Source of the DNA: Morella rubra
Lineage: Eukaryota; Streptophyta; Magnoliopsida; Fagales; Myricaceae
Direction of reading: 5' to 3'
Assembly (NCBI GenBank): GCA_003952965.2
Contig: CM025852.1
Coordinates: forward strand, 6,909,808 to 6,973,807
DNA length: 64,000 bases
Part shown: positions 11,768 through 24,100 of the stretch, piece by piece
Numbering within the stretch: the first letter of the stretch is position 1
How the letters are laid out: the number at the start of each line of letters is the position of its first letter
The notes under the pieces: generated by a model
Database searches by the model: none
Seen by the model: only the letters and a program-made list of their open reading frames with translations
What the model was told of the DNA's origin: nothing
Position numbers and translations under genes: made by a program

Positions 11768-13906
11768 ATGGCACTTGCATTGACCAAAGAAATTTGGAAG
11801 CATCCCAGCATCATCAAGAGCTGTTTATTGGGGTACCGAGGGACTGCAGCTAGTCATTGGACTGTGGTTATATCATGTTTTGGCATAGTATTCAGTGCTA
11901 GAGAAAATATTGTCATCCCTCAAGTATCAGGTGTATACCCATTTCTTCGGACAATTTCTACGAGCACTCAACCTGAAGGAATATGTTGGGAAGGTTCCTC
12001 TCATGTAGTTCTGCTGAGAAAACTTGAAACTGCTTTGAAGGATCACCAAATGGATGAAGCATGGGTATCTTTTAATGATTTTAAAAGCTTGTATGGCTTT
12101 CCTAAGGATACTCTTCTGAGCAAGCTGATCACTGAACTTTCTTATTCGTCCGAGCCCTGTTGGCTACAAAAAGCATGTGATTTAGTTATGGTAATTCTGA
12201 AAGAGAAATCAGTCATACTTCAGCCAGATGTGCTAACTAAGCTGTCCCTTTCCTTAGCAAGATCTCAAATGCCTATCCCTGCCTCAATGATTCTTAGATT
12301 GATGCTGGAGGGAGAAGATTTTCCTCCAATGAACATATTATGGTTGGTTGTTCTGCATATGGTGAAGACAGAGATTGGGACATGCATTGCCTCAAATATT
12401 TTGGTTCAGATTTGTGAGTCCTTCCAATGCTTAAGTGCAAAAAGAAGCTATCATGCAAAGCTGATAAAACCTGATACAATGATCCTTAATCTGGTGCTTG
12501 ATGCTTGTGTGAGGTTTAAATTATCTTTCAAAGGCCAACTGGTCATGGAATTGATGCCACAGACAGGCATTGTTGCTGATGCACACTCAATCAATCTAAT
12601 TGCCCAGATCCACGAGATGAACGGTCAGAGGGAGGAGCTAAAGAAATTTAAAGACCACATTGATCGACTTTCGGCTCCATTAATTTGTCATTATCGTCAG
12701 TTCTATGATAGTTTGTTGAGCTTGCACTTCAAGTTTAACGACATTGATGCTGCTGCTGAGCTTGTGATGGATATGTATGGACGCCCAGAGTCTTTTCCAA
12801 AAGATGGGAAGAAACTACAAATACCTTGCCGTGTTCAAATGGGATGTCACAACCTCAAGACTGGGTTACAGATACAGATTATGCCTGACACGCTGCCAAA
12901 GGATTCTGTCCTCAAACTGGGAAGTAGACAAGAACTAGTTATAATTAGGGATGGGAAACTTTCCATTAGCAACAGGGCTGTGGCGAAGCTCATTGATGGA
13001 TATAAGAGAGTTGGAAAGATTAGTGACCTGTCGAAACTTTTGTTTAACATTGAAAAGGAGTTCCATTCAGCTGGAGGATCCACTTTGTGTTCTGATGTAA
13101 TTGATGCTTGCGTTAAGTTAGGCTGGGTTGAAACTGCTCATGACATTTTAGATGACATGGAAGCTGCTGGAGCTCCCATGAGCTATAATACGTATTTGGC
13201 ACTCTTTGCAGCCTACTGCAAGGAAAAGATGTTTAGGGAAGCCAACTCATTGCTGAAAAAAATGAGAAAAGCTGGTTTGGTTTTAAATTTCTCCATCAAG
13301 ATGGTTATCTCCACCTGCCTATCAGAAGTTCTAAATAAAGATGCCATGTATGCTAATGCATCAATGATCATCAAATCAGAACTCGTGGAGGTTTTGGTTC
13401 AAGAAATGAAAGAGGGAGGGAATACAGTTCCTCCGATAGTTTATGAGTTCAATTCTTCCATTTACTTTTTCTGTAAGGCTAAAATGTTAGCTGATGCTTT
13501 GAATACATATAGAAGAATGCAAGAGATGAAAATCCAACCAACAGAGCAAACTTTTTCCAGTCTGGTATGTGGATACTCTTCTACAGGAATGTACCGCGAT
13601 GTTGCAATTCTGTGGGGGGACATTAAGAGGAATATGCAAAGTTCAAATCTGGTGGTCAACAGAGATCTGTATGAGTTCTTGCTACTTAGCTTCCTTAGAG
13701 GTGGTTACTTTGAGAGAGTGATGGAGGTCATTGGTTATATGAAACAGCATAGCATGTATGCTGACAAGTGGATGTACAAAAGTGAGTTTCTAAAGCTCCA
13801 TAAGAATCTTTATAGGAGGTTAAGAGCATCGAAAGCTAGAACTGAGGTTCAAAAGGAAAGGCTTGAGTATGTGCAGGCATTTAGAAAATGGGTTGGCATA
13901 GATTGA
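11768..13906 (+). CDS. P-class pentatricopeptide repeat protein (At4g17616-like), 712 aa
   Basis: One uninterrupted exon of 712 codons, usual for plant PPR genes. PPR-type helix pairs are visible near residues 233-300, 420-505 (including NTYLALFAAYCKEKMFREAN) and 555-625 (FNSSIYFFCKAKMLADALNT, then TFSSLVCGYSSTGMYRDVA). The C-terminus ends in FRKWVGID without an E or DYW editing domain, so it is P-class. Family members bind organellar RNA and affect its processing or translation; most are imported into mitochondria or plastids. The N-terminus is compatible with a targeting sequence but not decisive. Identification as the At4g17616 orthologue rests on its position next to CBL1 and on general resemblance. 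The start was taken at the first ATG of the open frame; Met at a downstream position cannot be excluded. Confidence 0.85.
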   Translation: MALALTKEIWKHPSIIKSCLLGYRGTAASHWTVVISCFGIVFSARENIVIPQVSGVYPFLRTISTSTQPEGICWEGSSHVVLLRKLETALKDHQMDEAWVSFNDFKSLYGFPKDTLLSKLITELSYSSEPCWLQKACDLVMVILKEKSVILQPDVLTKLSLSLARSQMPIPASMILRLMLEGEDFPPMNILWLVVLHMVKTEIGTCIASNILVQICESFQCLSAKRSYHAKLIKPDTMILNLVLDACVRFKLSFKGQLVMELMPQTGIVADAHSINLIAQIHEMNGQREELKKFKDHIDRLSAPLICHYRQFYDSLLSLHFKFNDIDAAAELVMDMYGRPESFPKDGKKLQIPCRVQMGCHNLKTGLQIQIMPDTLPKDSVLKLGSRQELVIIRDGKLSISNRAVAKLIDGYKRVGKISDLSKLLFNIEKEFHSAGGSTLCSDVIDACVKLGWVETAHDILDDMEAAGAPMSYNTYLALFAAYCKEKMFREANSLLKKMRKAGLVLNFSIKMVISTCLSEVLNKDAMYANASMIIKSELVEVLVQEMKEGGNTVPPIVYEFNSSIYFFCKAKMLADALNTYRRMQEMKIQPTEQTFSSLVCGYSSTGMYRDVAILWGDIKRNMQSSNLVVNRDLYEFLLLSFLRGGYFERVMEVIGYMKQHSMYADKWMYKSEFLKLHKNLYRRLRASKARTEVQKERLEYVQAFRKWVGID

Positions 13907-14880
13907 AGTTCAATGAGATGGGATGCTGTGAAACACCAAAATAAAAATTGCTGCAAAGGTAGTGCACTGATTCAACTTATTGCTTAATTTGTTTGCAAAT
14001 AACATGAGAGTACTGACATTCTTTCCCTTGGAAAGGTGATCTAGAGTTCGATTCACTCAACCGCATGACTTCGTGCATGCGTGAAAAAAAAAACTGCCCT
14101 CCAAAAAAAAAACATGCCCTCAGTTTATGCAAAGTGACGAGCCAAAGACTACTGGAATCAATTAAAATAAGGACTGGAGATCCATCTTTTGACCTCGAAG
14201 AACCTTGAAATATTGTGAAAAATGGGAGATAAACAGCAATAGGGAGAAGCCAACTTAGGTCTATTGGGCTTAGAGGAAAGACTCAAGTAAGAATTCAACT
14301 AAAATATTTATTCGCTTAGAAAGGACAATACTAAATTATGTGTTCCAGGTTCATCTTTTGACTCAAAGCGCTTATAAAAATGGTGATAAACAGCAGTGGG
14401 GTGAAAAGTCTGTTTAACACATACAAAACGCTGGAGACATGGATAATTTATTGTTCCTCGTAAAGGAAGCCGGTTATATCTGAGGGATGAACTCAGTCTA
14501 ATTTAAGGAACGCTGGTCGTTCCCTCTCTTCACGCACTACAAAACAATCTCGTATCCGCGTAAACCAAGAGGTTGACACATTTATGCCTTTAAGAGTACT
14601 GGTCTTTGAACTGCAGCTTTCATATGTACTGATTCTGTAAATCTTCGTTTTAGTAAATAAAAATTACTTTCTCGCCGTGCATGGTGTTACTTCCTGCTCT
14701 AATTGTTACTTCTGTGGAACCTAAAATTCGTGTTATAACTCCCAAAAGTACAGTGGATGAAGAGACTTGGGATACCACCTGTCAGCTGGCGTGCATGCTC
14801 AAGTTCAATCCTCAACAACTCTCTCCACAACCTAAAATAGTATGTTGGGGAGGAGTACTTGCACATATTCGGAGCTTTTA
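13907..14880. other. PPR gene 3' flank and intergenic sequence
   Basis: Contains the presumed 3' UTR and then non-coding sequence with short A-runs near 14090-14110. The open frame at 14681-15037 has no recognisable domain and mostly reads through a tandem repeat. Confidence 0.45.
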
Positions 14881-14881
14881 C

Positions 14882-15037
14882 GTATGCTCAAGTCAGTCAA
14901 TGTGCGCTCTTCACCTGCTCCAATGTCTGTCTTGGGTGAAGCATGAGACTTGTACATGCTCGGTGGTTCTACGTACGCTCAAGCCAGTCTATATGTGCTC
15001 TCCACCTGCTCCGATGTCTGTTTTGGGCGAGGCATGA
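14882..15037. repeat. Two-copy tandem repeat, ~90-bp period
   Basis: The block from GCTCAAGTCAGTC to GGCATGAGAC occurs twice in direct orientation (about 14886-14948 and 14976-15037), separated by a short spacer, with roughly 88% identity by eye. Confidence 0.7.
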
Positions 15038-15339
15038 GACTGGTGCACAATTTCCATCGTTAACTAAAAAAGTTATTGGTAAAATACAAGTTTTTTTTTT
15101 GTTAAGGATAATTATATTTGGCACCATTAAAATACAACACGTTTTTCAATATACATCCCAAATTACTAAACTTGACAGATTGCAGCTAAATTACCAGTAG
15201 CTAATTTGCACTTTGCATAGGATGTTATAATCTGACAGTTAGAATCAATTAAAAATAGGTCGTATGTCACAATCTCAACTGCCAAAATAAGCCATGTTTA
15301 GGGTATATTGGGTCAAATTTCGTAGTTTGAGGTGTAAAT

Positions 15340-15366
15340 AGTTTTTTTTTTTTTTTTTTTTTTTTT
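15340..15366. repeat. Poly-T tract
   Basis: A T run of more than 20 bases, perhaps the tail of a decayed retroelement. Nothing else supports an element here. Confidence 0.4.
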
Positions 15367-15447
15367 GCGAAACGTATTTCATATTTTGGTTGATTTTGTC
15401 ATCATGGATACCGTCACCATGTTCTTTTACGTTCTCATGCTCTCACA

Positions 15448-15475
15448 CACACACAACACATATATATATATATAT
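15448..15475. repeat. (CA)n/(TA)n microsatellite
   Basis: A short run of CA repeats followed directly by TA repeats. Confidence 0.7.
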
Positions 15476-15617
15476 GGTCTCTTTGCGTTGAAAATTGTAG
15501 CACGTTCGAACGTAGAACAAAGGAATACTGCCATATTAAAAAGCCTAAAATACTTTAGAAATAGCAAACGGCCGACCACTGCATGACACTAGACTATCTC
15601 TGATCTGTTTCTGTGGT

Positions 15618-15829
15618 AAATATACCAAGAGGGAGCGAGAGAGCGTGAAATTTTACTGCATAAATATAAGGTTAGCAAATTAAGAAGACACGATACTTGA
15701 AACTTACGTTTTGATATATATATAAATATACCAAGAGGGAGCGAGAGAGCGTGAAATTTTACTGCAGAAATATAAGGTTAGCAAATTAAGAAGACACGAT
15801 ACTTGAAACTTACGTTTTGATATATATAT
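15618..15829. repeat. Perfect-looking tandem duplication, 106-bp period
   Basis: The segment starting AAATATACCAAGAGGGAGCG is repeated once, about 106 bases later, differing at only one or two positions. Each copy ends in a (TA)n run, which probably mediated slippage or unequal exchange. The near identity suggests a recent event. Confidence 0.85.
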
Positions 15830-16437
15830 ATATATCATTATTTCATTTGTTCGACGAGAATAGATACTTTGTGATCTACACATCTGTCGACTATAGAAAT
15901 TCGCGACGAGTTTTGCATGCGGACCTGATCGAAGACGTAACGGTGGAATCGTCTGGGTCATGTATATATTAATATTCCAAGCAATTGTGGAATACGGACA
16001 AACCAGCTACGAAAGAAAATTGGTAGAAAATCCTGAACAGGGAAACACGCGGCCAATGTCAAAGGCTTCCCAGCTTCCCGACATCCTGTTCTCTTTCCTT
16101 AATCTCCGTCAATTAAATATGTCGTACTAGAAATAAACAAGGAAACGAATCCCTAATAACCAATTTTAAAAGGCACCCGTGGGGATCGTATTTCAGGGTT
16201 CAAAACTTTTAGGAGTAGTTTCTCTTGCGTCACGACGAAATGGTAAGCGGTGATCGATTTTATTGTCTTTAATGTGTCATTAGAGGGATATATAACTGTC
16301 GTCATACATAAAGCTTTGAGGTATGTGGCTATTTAACCTCTCCGAATCTCTTTCTATTTGCTCAGAGCAGAGAAACTTTATCGGGTGCGTTCACCCTCAC
16401 CCGTGTCGCCTTAATTCATAGTCATCCTGTTGTTGCT

Positions 16438-16804
16438 ATGTCTCTTGCCATTGTCATACTTCTCTTCCTTTCCACCTCTATCAAGCTACCTCTGATCACT
16501 ATGGAACCAATCCACTTGCGGGCGGAGAATAATTTCTCCATTCCCATCACTGTTTTATTTCTGGTGTCAATCTTTTGCCCCTCATCTCTCCTTTGGCTGG
16601 CCTTTCTTGTGCTCCTTGCCATATCTTCTTGGCGTGCAATGATTTGGGATCTGTTAAAAATTTTTACGTGTTGGTTTAATCATTCTTCGAGCCATTCCTA
16701 CTATGATCATCCTATGCATCACCCAACATCAAGAAGAAGTACCAGAACCATCACCTTCTCAAGTTGAGGTTGAACAGGTTGAAGTAATAGTGTCGAATGC
16801 ATAA
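16438..16804 (+). pseudogene. Small membrane-protein family, copy A (frame disrupted)
   Basis: Homologous to copies B (35.17-35.69 kb) and C (51.63-52.12 kb). The frame starting MSLAIVILLFLSTSIKLP covers two hydrophobic segments and an IFCPSSLLWLAF block. Beyond about 16675 the family tail (ITQHQEE, then SQVEVEQVEV) is present but in another frame because of a small length change. The family's N-terminal block is only partly recognisable upstream (near 16384-16420). Function unknown; I do not recognise the family. Probably a decayed copy, though short translation from the ATG at 16438 is possible. Confidence 0.6.
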
Positions 16805-18685
16805 AGAACAATCCCAACGAACACACGAACCCTTTTTGTCATGGAGCTTGATCGTCCATCGATGTAGTAGTGTGTAGTAGTTGTTAGAATATTTTATTAA
16901 ATATTTTAGAATATTTATCATTATTACTGTATATTTTTTATTGTGATTATATCTGTAATTATTAGATTGATTGTATTCCCAAACTTAAACAGCCTCCTTG
17001 TACCATATAGAGGCTTCTGATCCTGTACAGAAATACAATTTTCCTTCCCATATTCTTGCTCTTCACTTATTTCAACATGCTATCAAAGTCAGATTTCCCT
17101 CAAACCTTTTGTTAGACTTGTCCAAGTTACTCCGGGTAGCCTGGAAAAATTCGTTTCTTTAATCACCTCGCACTCTTTTGCAATATGTATTTCTCTCAAT
17201 CACGCCAAACCTAGCGGCCTCCACTTGCCCTAGTCAAGCATCATACGCTCTAGCATACCACCGGTTCCCTACTGTTCGATCGGCTACCGTCTTCAGTTAT
17301 ATATTTCTGGTTATTATCTAATCAGTAACTTTTGTTGTGTGAGCCAAATTTGACTAATTCTGATGATGTCAAGGAAGTTTATTACTTTTAGAGATGATAT
17401 GTTACGATGATATGATTGTAATGTTGTTTGGCTAAGGGGAGCAAGACTTATATGACATCTATGTGTAGTTAGGTCGTCTGCGCGCTATATTTTCTATGAA
17501 AAAATTTATTCGGGAGAGCCCATTTTCTTCTAGTAAATATAGTATTTGATACGCTTTATTAACAATAAGTCGTTGCTATCATTTCCGAATTGTCGATTTA
17601 TACTTGTTTTTATAAGTTCAGGTTTAAGCGTACGTTCCATACATATTTTGGTGGTTATTGGTTGTGGGCTTTTGTATCTACTTTCCCTCTTATGTACTGT
17701 ATTTGTTTTGGGTTGTACTTTTGATCCATATGTATTTTGTAACTTTTTGGATGGGCACGTGGGCCCAATATATTAATTGTAACTTAGAGTTTTAACTTTT
17801 TGTAGATCCTCATAGTAAAGGCATGCCTAACCTTTTTTTTTCTCTAAATTAAAGGAATGCCTACTAGTCGTATACTTTTATGTTGATATTTATATATCTA
17901 CTTCGAGCAAATGTTTCTAATATGATGTTATATTTAACTAATTGCTACTTGCTTTCACATTTATTCTTAATATAGGTGCATAAGTCTTATTAACTTATAT
18001 TGACCTTTCTATAGTAAATATTTCCATGCATCACTTAATTACCTACTTTGATTTTGATAAGAAGATAATAAATCCTTATATTTTGACAAGACTGTGATAA
18101 TTTTCATGATCGTAATCTCGTTTTAATTAGCATTCTATTCATATAAAGTGAACTTAGAGGTTAATGCAGGTGTGGGGCTTCACGGACCCCGAAACTCTAA
18201 AAGCTCCACAGCTTCCACATCTCTCCCTGGTCTCCTCCTCTATGCTCAGATCCAAATTTGTAGATCCTCTCTCGTCTCTTCCTCTGTGCTCTAGTTTGAA
18301 TTTGTAGATCCTCTTTCTTTAAGTTGCTTTAGATTTGTTGCGATTTGAATTTGATTTGGCATATTGAATTTGTTGGTGTTTTGTGGCGAGTTTACTATGT
18401 TTCTATCAGTTGCTTTCAATGTGTTGGTTTTTTTTCCCTCTAAAGTTTGCAAGGGTGGCAATAACCGCCCTCTACAACCACTAAGAACCGATTGTCTCTC
18501 CTAGCTGGGCTGCAGGCAGTATCCCATTTTGAAAAACCGCCCATATCAGTAGCAATGCCAATTAGGGCAGGAACCGCCATGGTCGATGTAAATGCACAAC
18601 CCTATTTGTGCCAAATCACCACTAATCCAAAACTATCACGTCACGTGTCTAAAAAATTGTTTGGTTCTAATCACGTCACATGCCT
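16805..18685. other. Intergenic sequence between copy A and repeat R1
   Basis: AT-rich DNA without a supported gene. A short match to another part of the window lies near 18618-18685, resembling 56304-56360 (ATCACGTCACGTGTCTAAAA). Confidence 0.5.
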
Positions 18686-20560
18686 AATAGGCTTTTGACA
18701 TGTGCAAAATCTGACAATTAATGCCACCTTTTTTACCTACTCATCTAACTTGCTTGTCTTAGTTCACTTTAGTGGTAACATTCAAATCCTAATTCAACTA
18801 GTTTTGATTTGAACTAATTCCTGAGCAAACACCAACTAATGGTTAACCAAAGAAATTTCAGAAGAAGCTTAAAAGTTCAACAAATTTTGTGGTAGCCTCT
18901 CAAAATGGATAATATCCTTAATGATGGTGCCGAATGCTGATTTTTCTCGAAGAGACTAAAGTTATTATATTAGATGGTTGAGATAATAGGGAGGGAATTA
19001 CTATATATCAATATGTAATGAATGTAACGTATAAGTAATACATTGGGTAGTTGAATTATAATAAAATTGGCTTAATATTTGAAACAAAATGAGACTTGTC
19101 GAATTTTTAGAAGTGCTTTTAGAGTTATGGGGAAGTTGATTGGAAACTTTGCAACTTCAATCTTGGAATTGTTTTAATAGGATCAGTTATAGCACAGTTG
19201 ATTGGATAGTTTAGACTTTGGACCTATAACCAATTAGTCGGTGTTCTTGATATGGATATTGGAGATCGGACTATTATGATAAGGCTTAGGCCCACATGTA
19301 GACAAATGGGCCCATCATGCTTCTCTAAATGGGCCTCAAGCCTAGCCCAAGACCATGAAGCCATCAAACACGTGATCCAAGTGGGAAAAAAAATATGCTC
19401 ACCAACCCTCCATTGGTTCGCGGTATCACCTTTGAAAAGGCTGCCTGTCCGTTAAGTTGTATCTCATCCTTAATTTCGAATGTTCATGTTATCTCATCAT
19501 TTTCCTGGATATACACACCTTTTCATTATACTCTACATGTATCATCCGCGCATTTTTGGGACCATTAGTTCTAATTCTTTTGGCCAATGGGAAAATGACA
19601 GATTTCAGACAGCCGTGTATGTGGGAGAAGAATTCTGTTTGCCCAGCGGCTGAGATGGGTTAGGTTGCAAATCGTGAAACATCTAACGGTACCAAATGCT
19701 TACGGGATAGGGTAGTTTTGGTGGTAGAACTGCATAACAGGCGGGTTCTCAAGGGATCGAGAAGTGCATGCCTTGGTCCAACAAGCAGAACATTGAGACT
19801 ATATTGCAGTTTATAGCTTCGTAGACTTTTCAACCGATGTTTTTTTTTAATGTTGATATCACATATCTTTACGTATTTTCAAATCATATATTTTTGTCAT
19901 TCATTTTCTAATACTAATAATAACATGCTTGTATGCAGGGATAAAGTTAGGATTGGACTTAAAGAGCAGCTGCATAAATGTTAACTTTTGCGGGCCAAAA
20001 TACAAAAGTTATGAGAAAATGACAAAAAAATAATAATGATTTTTGGGACTGAGGGAGTGAGGGCCATGGCTACGTAGTAGCCAACTCTTTTTTTTTTGGT
20101 TTTTTTTTTTTCTGGGTTATAGAATGAGCCATGGAATTCCAAATTGACGGCGAAAGTATGATTACTCTTGCTGTTCTTAGTTTCCTTCCTGACTATGTAT
20201 GCCTTTGTAGTTAAGAATTTAGAAATGAAAGAACAGCATGGTAGTTGAGCTCATTGGAAAGTTATTTTTTTATTAACCGTGTTCGGACTCGCTTACATCT
20301 ACTTCCATTAATTTCAGAGTATGTGCACTCTTCTATCCTATACAAATCCTATAATTATTAGTCTAATCGGATAATTACAGGTTAAAAATTATGAAATAAT
20401 TCCAAAAAATTAAATCTATGAAATTTTAAATTTAAAATTTAGAAAAAGTAAACTATAAAGAGACTCGAGCTTTAACTATTAGGTTAATCCTTTGGAATTA
20501 ATGACAAACTCTTTGGGTGTGAAAAAACTACAAAAGATTTCTCTTTTTTCTTTCTTTTTT
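18686..20560. repeat. Dispersed repeat R1, copy 1 (near-identical to 61.93-64.0 kb)
   Basis: This segment aligns nearly base for base with 61932-64000, apart from a MITE-bearing stretch present only in the later copy and a few small changes. The two short open frames at 19252-19455 and 19457-19663 are the same in both copies, but the older R1 copy at 29.3 kb does not keep them, so I do not treat them as genes. Just beyond, near 20589-20615, lies a block also found upstream of membrane-protein copy B. Confidence 0.85.
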
Positions 20561-20960
20561 TTTACTTGGATTTGTATCTTTAATAGCTTAGAAATTGCAT
20601 AGAAGGTTCGCCTGCTGCCATCATTATCCAATTTATGCTGATCCTGCTAGATTATTGTAAATATTCTCGGGCCTCGGCAAAAGTATTGCGTAAGTCTAAA
20701 GTTGCAAAAGGGTCAAAGGTGACTGGAAGCGCCATGGATCTGCATTAAAAAAGAAAGGGGGACAATAGTGAAGAATAGCTTCCCTACAATACTAGGGGAT
20801 CCCCGTAGAAGATCATTAGAAAATGGCATACTAGTGGCGTAATTAGGATTGAATTTGAAGGGAGGCAAATTTTTAAGAAAAATGACAAAAAAAAAATTTA
20901 TTACTCAATGCAAAAAAATCTTAAGTTAAAATATTAAAAATTAAGGACTAATAAGCCACC
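20561..20960. other. Intergenic sequence next to R1
   Basis: Contains the ATTGCATAGAAGGTTCGCC block shared with the leader of copy B (30508-30526), then unrelated AT-rich sequence. No membrane-protein copy follows here. Confidence 0.45.
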
Positions 20961-20967
20961 AAACTAT

Positions 20968-21152
20968 TTATATATATATATATAGTAAAATAGAATATAT
21001 TCACTAGAACTCTTCAATTCCAGCAACTTTGATACATTTCTTAGCATTCTAATTCAACAAATTACATGTAAGCTTTATGCACTAATGCAAAAGTAGCAGG
21101 TTTACATTTTCCAAGGTCAAGTATAAGTTGCAGTTTAAGGTATTCATTCAGG
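20968..21152 (+). repeat. Left copy of the ~190-bp direct repeat flanking the virus fossil
   Basis: Begins in a (TA)n run, ends in TATTCATTCAGG and abuts the fossil directly. It matches 28720-28910 with about six substitutions and three small indels by eye. Confidence 0.85.
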
Positions 21153-24100
21153 ATGTTTGGACGATCAAACAGTCGACGCAGTTTTGCCGGTCGAAGTTAT
21201 AATAGTAATAGTATGGACAATACAATTGATAACTCATCATCATCTACATCTCATTTAAATTCTGATGAATATCATGTTTCATTAGGCATTAATAAACCAT
21301 TAAATAATTGGGTCATTCCTAAAGTAAAAGATTCTCAATTATATAAACAATCTAGTTTTACTTTTCACACTGATTATGCAATTAAAACTATAGAACAACT
21401 AACACCTATTGGAAAAGAATATGGAACAATACATTTAATTAAATCTGATATGATTAAAAAACATATAACTCAAGGTTTTAAATATATGCATATGGGTTTA
21501 GTCAAGTAGCTGCAACCCCTTTAACTCGTCAAAGATTAAATACTTCTGTTTTATTATGTTTAAGAGATGGTCGACATAATCAATTTTCAAACTCTTTACT
21601 TGGTATAGTATAATCGTCTTTACATCAAGATCCTATATACTTTAATTTTATCCATGTTTTCCTCTTTCTCTTTCTGATCCTACTACATCACACTCTTTAA
21701 TATTAAATATTAAATCCATGTTCATGATATGATGGAAGGTGTTCAATACCTTGCCATTATGTATATAGATCCATTATAAATTAATGAAGACTACTCTTGA
21801 TCCTAGATCTAAGGTTCATCCTCATTCTGGTGAAACTTTACTTTTAACTACTAGTAATGAATTTTCAAATATTACTATTCATCGTATGATAAAATGGGAT
21901 GATGTTATTTTACCAGATAATTGTAAGTTACCTTTAATAGTACCTCCTCCAAAAAAAGAAAATAAACAAATCGAATGTTTTACTCAACATAATGATGGAT
22001 CAGTTACTTTATCTTTCAATAAAGAAAATTCTATATTACATCGATTTTCTAATGCTTCATTGTCATCTCTATCACCCTCTACAAGCTCTAGAAATTTTAA
22101 ATCAGCTTTTAATTCTTTTCGTCCAAGTACTTCCATACCACCTTATATACCCCCTAATAGTATAAGATCTGAAGCCTCTGGTCAATTACCTATCTATGAT
22201 CATCAAAATGAACCACCTGATAAAACTTTTCCTACTCAATCTGAAATTATATCTTTACAAAGATCTCATTCTATACATGTTTTACAAACTGATTTTGTTC
22301 TAAATAAAGAATTACTCCGAATGATTTTGAATCTTTACAAAATACAGTCAAAAGAAATTGGTTTTTACAAACTTCTCACAAAGACGAACAAGCATATATA
22401 CGAAACACTTATTATACTTATATGCATGATATCAAACAACAAATTCCTTTCTTTAATGGTTTGAACAATTTTACCCACTTTAAATGTTCTTACTAAAGAA
22501 ATACCATGGTTAACACAGATAGTCAAAAAATTTATGAATTTTATCCTCTGAAAACTACAATAAGTATTGATCAAATATCAAAACAATATTTTGCTACTCC
22601 ATTTAAGGTTAATGCTTTAAATAATAATGATAAAAATTTTGATAATATCATTCAACACAATAATTATACAAATGTTTACTTAAGTCAAATAGGATTACAT
22701 TTAAGCAAACGTGAAACTTTAATGAAACCTGTAACCCCGGCAAAACCTTCTACGCAAAAACCTATGTTTATTCCTTATGAATTACCTTCAATGCCATCTT
22801 TCTCTTCTGAAGATACTAAATTAAATAAAATCAATGAAATGCTTCATAAATTAACACTTACTGATAAAACCTCTGTTCCTTCTTCTCGATTACCTGATAA
22901 GCAAGTTCAAGCTTTAAGTCAATATAATTCTTCTTCTGACACTTCGTATGAATATGAAAATAGTAATCATATTACTCTTGAAAATAATGACAATAATAAT
23001 ATTGATCAATTAGAATCACAATTTCAGGAAATACAAATTAATAAAATACATGCATCACATTCTAAATACCCTCATAAAAATTCTAAGTTTAATTCTAATC
23101 CTACATTTCAACGTAATTATTATTCTAGACCAACTCTTCCTGATATACAATATGAAGAAAGACCTTTCCTTATAAATCACTCTTATTCTGCTACCCACCA
23201 TTATGAATGGAATATCGATGGTGTATCTGAATATGAAATTCTTAATATTATACATGAAATGACTATGTATGCAAATGTTTTAAAAGTTGCTCACCGAATA
23301 GATAAACAAATAGCTACTTGTATTATTTCTGGATTTACTGGTCAATTAAAACATTGGTGGAATAGATATTTAACTACAAAAGAACACGATTTAATTTTAG
23401 ATGCTGTTAAGCGCGATAATGATAATAACCCTATTCTTGGTGATAATGGTCATTCAATACCTGATGCTCTAAATTCTTTATTATTTACTATAACCAAAAA
23501 TTTTATAGGTGATCCCTCTATATATAAAGAAAGATCCTTTGATTTTCTTCTCAATTTAAAATGTTCTACTCTTTCTAATTTTCGTTGGTATAAAGATGTT
23601 TTTCTCTCTAAAGTATTTTTACAAGATGATAGTAATCAAGTTTATTGGAAGGAAAAATTTATTGCTGGTCTTCCTTATTATTTTGCTCAAAAAGTTCCTA
23701 TCAATTTGTCAAATGATAGAGGTATTATTGAATATGATAAATATACTTATGGTGAAATTATCAATATTATTAATAGAACAGGTTTACTTTTATGTAATGA
23801 TTTACAATTAAAGAAAACAATAGACATTGAAAAGAAACGTACCAATAAAGAATTAGGATACTTTTGTGAACAATATGGATACCCTCCTATAACTGCCTCT
23901 TCCAAAAGAACGAAAAGAAGATATGAAGCCTTATAAACCTTATAAAAAGAAATATAAAAAATATCAAACTTATAAATCTAAACCCTTTCCTAAATCTAAC
24001 AAAAATAAAAGAATTAATAAAACCAATAATAAATCTCCTCCTACATGTTGGAAATGTGGAAAAACTAGTCATTTTGCTAATAAATGTTATGTTAAAAAAT

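Noticed and set aside
14040-14110. Possible SINE 3' part (GTTCGATTC box-B-like motif and A-run)
   Set aside because: Only one weak pol III-like box is visible, no A box at the right distance and no target duplication.
19252-19663. Two short open frames identical to 62709-63120
   Set aside because: Identity comes from a recent duplication of the whole segment; the older R1 copy at 29.3 kb does not preserve the frames.
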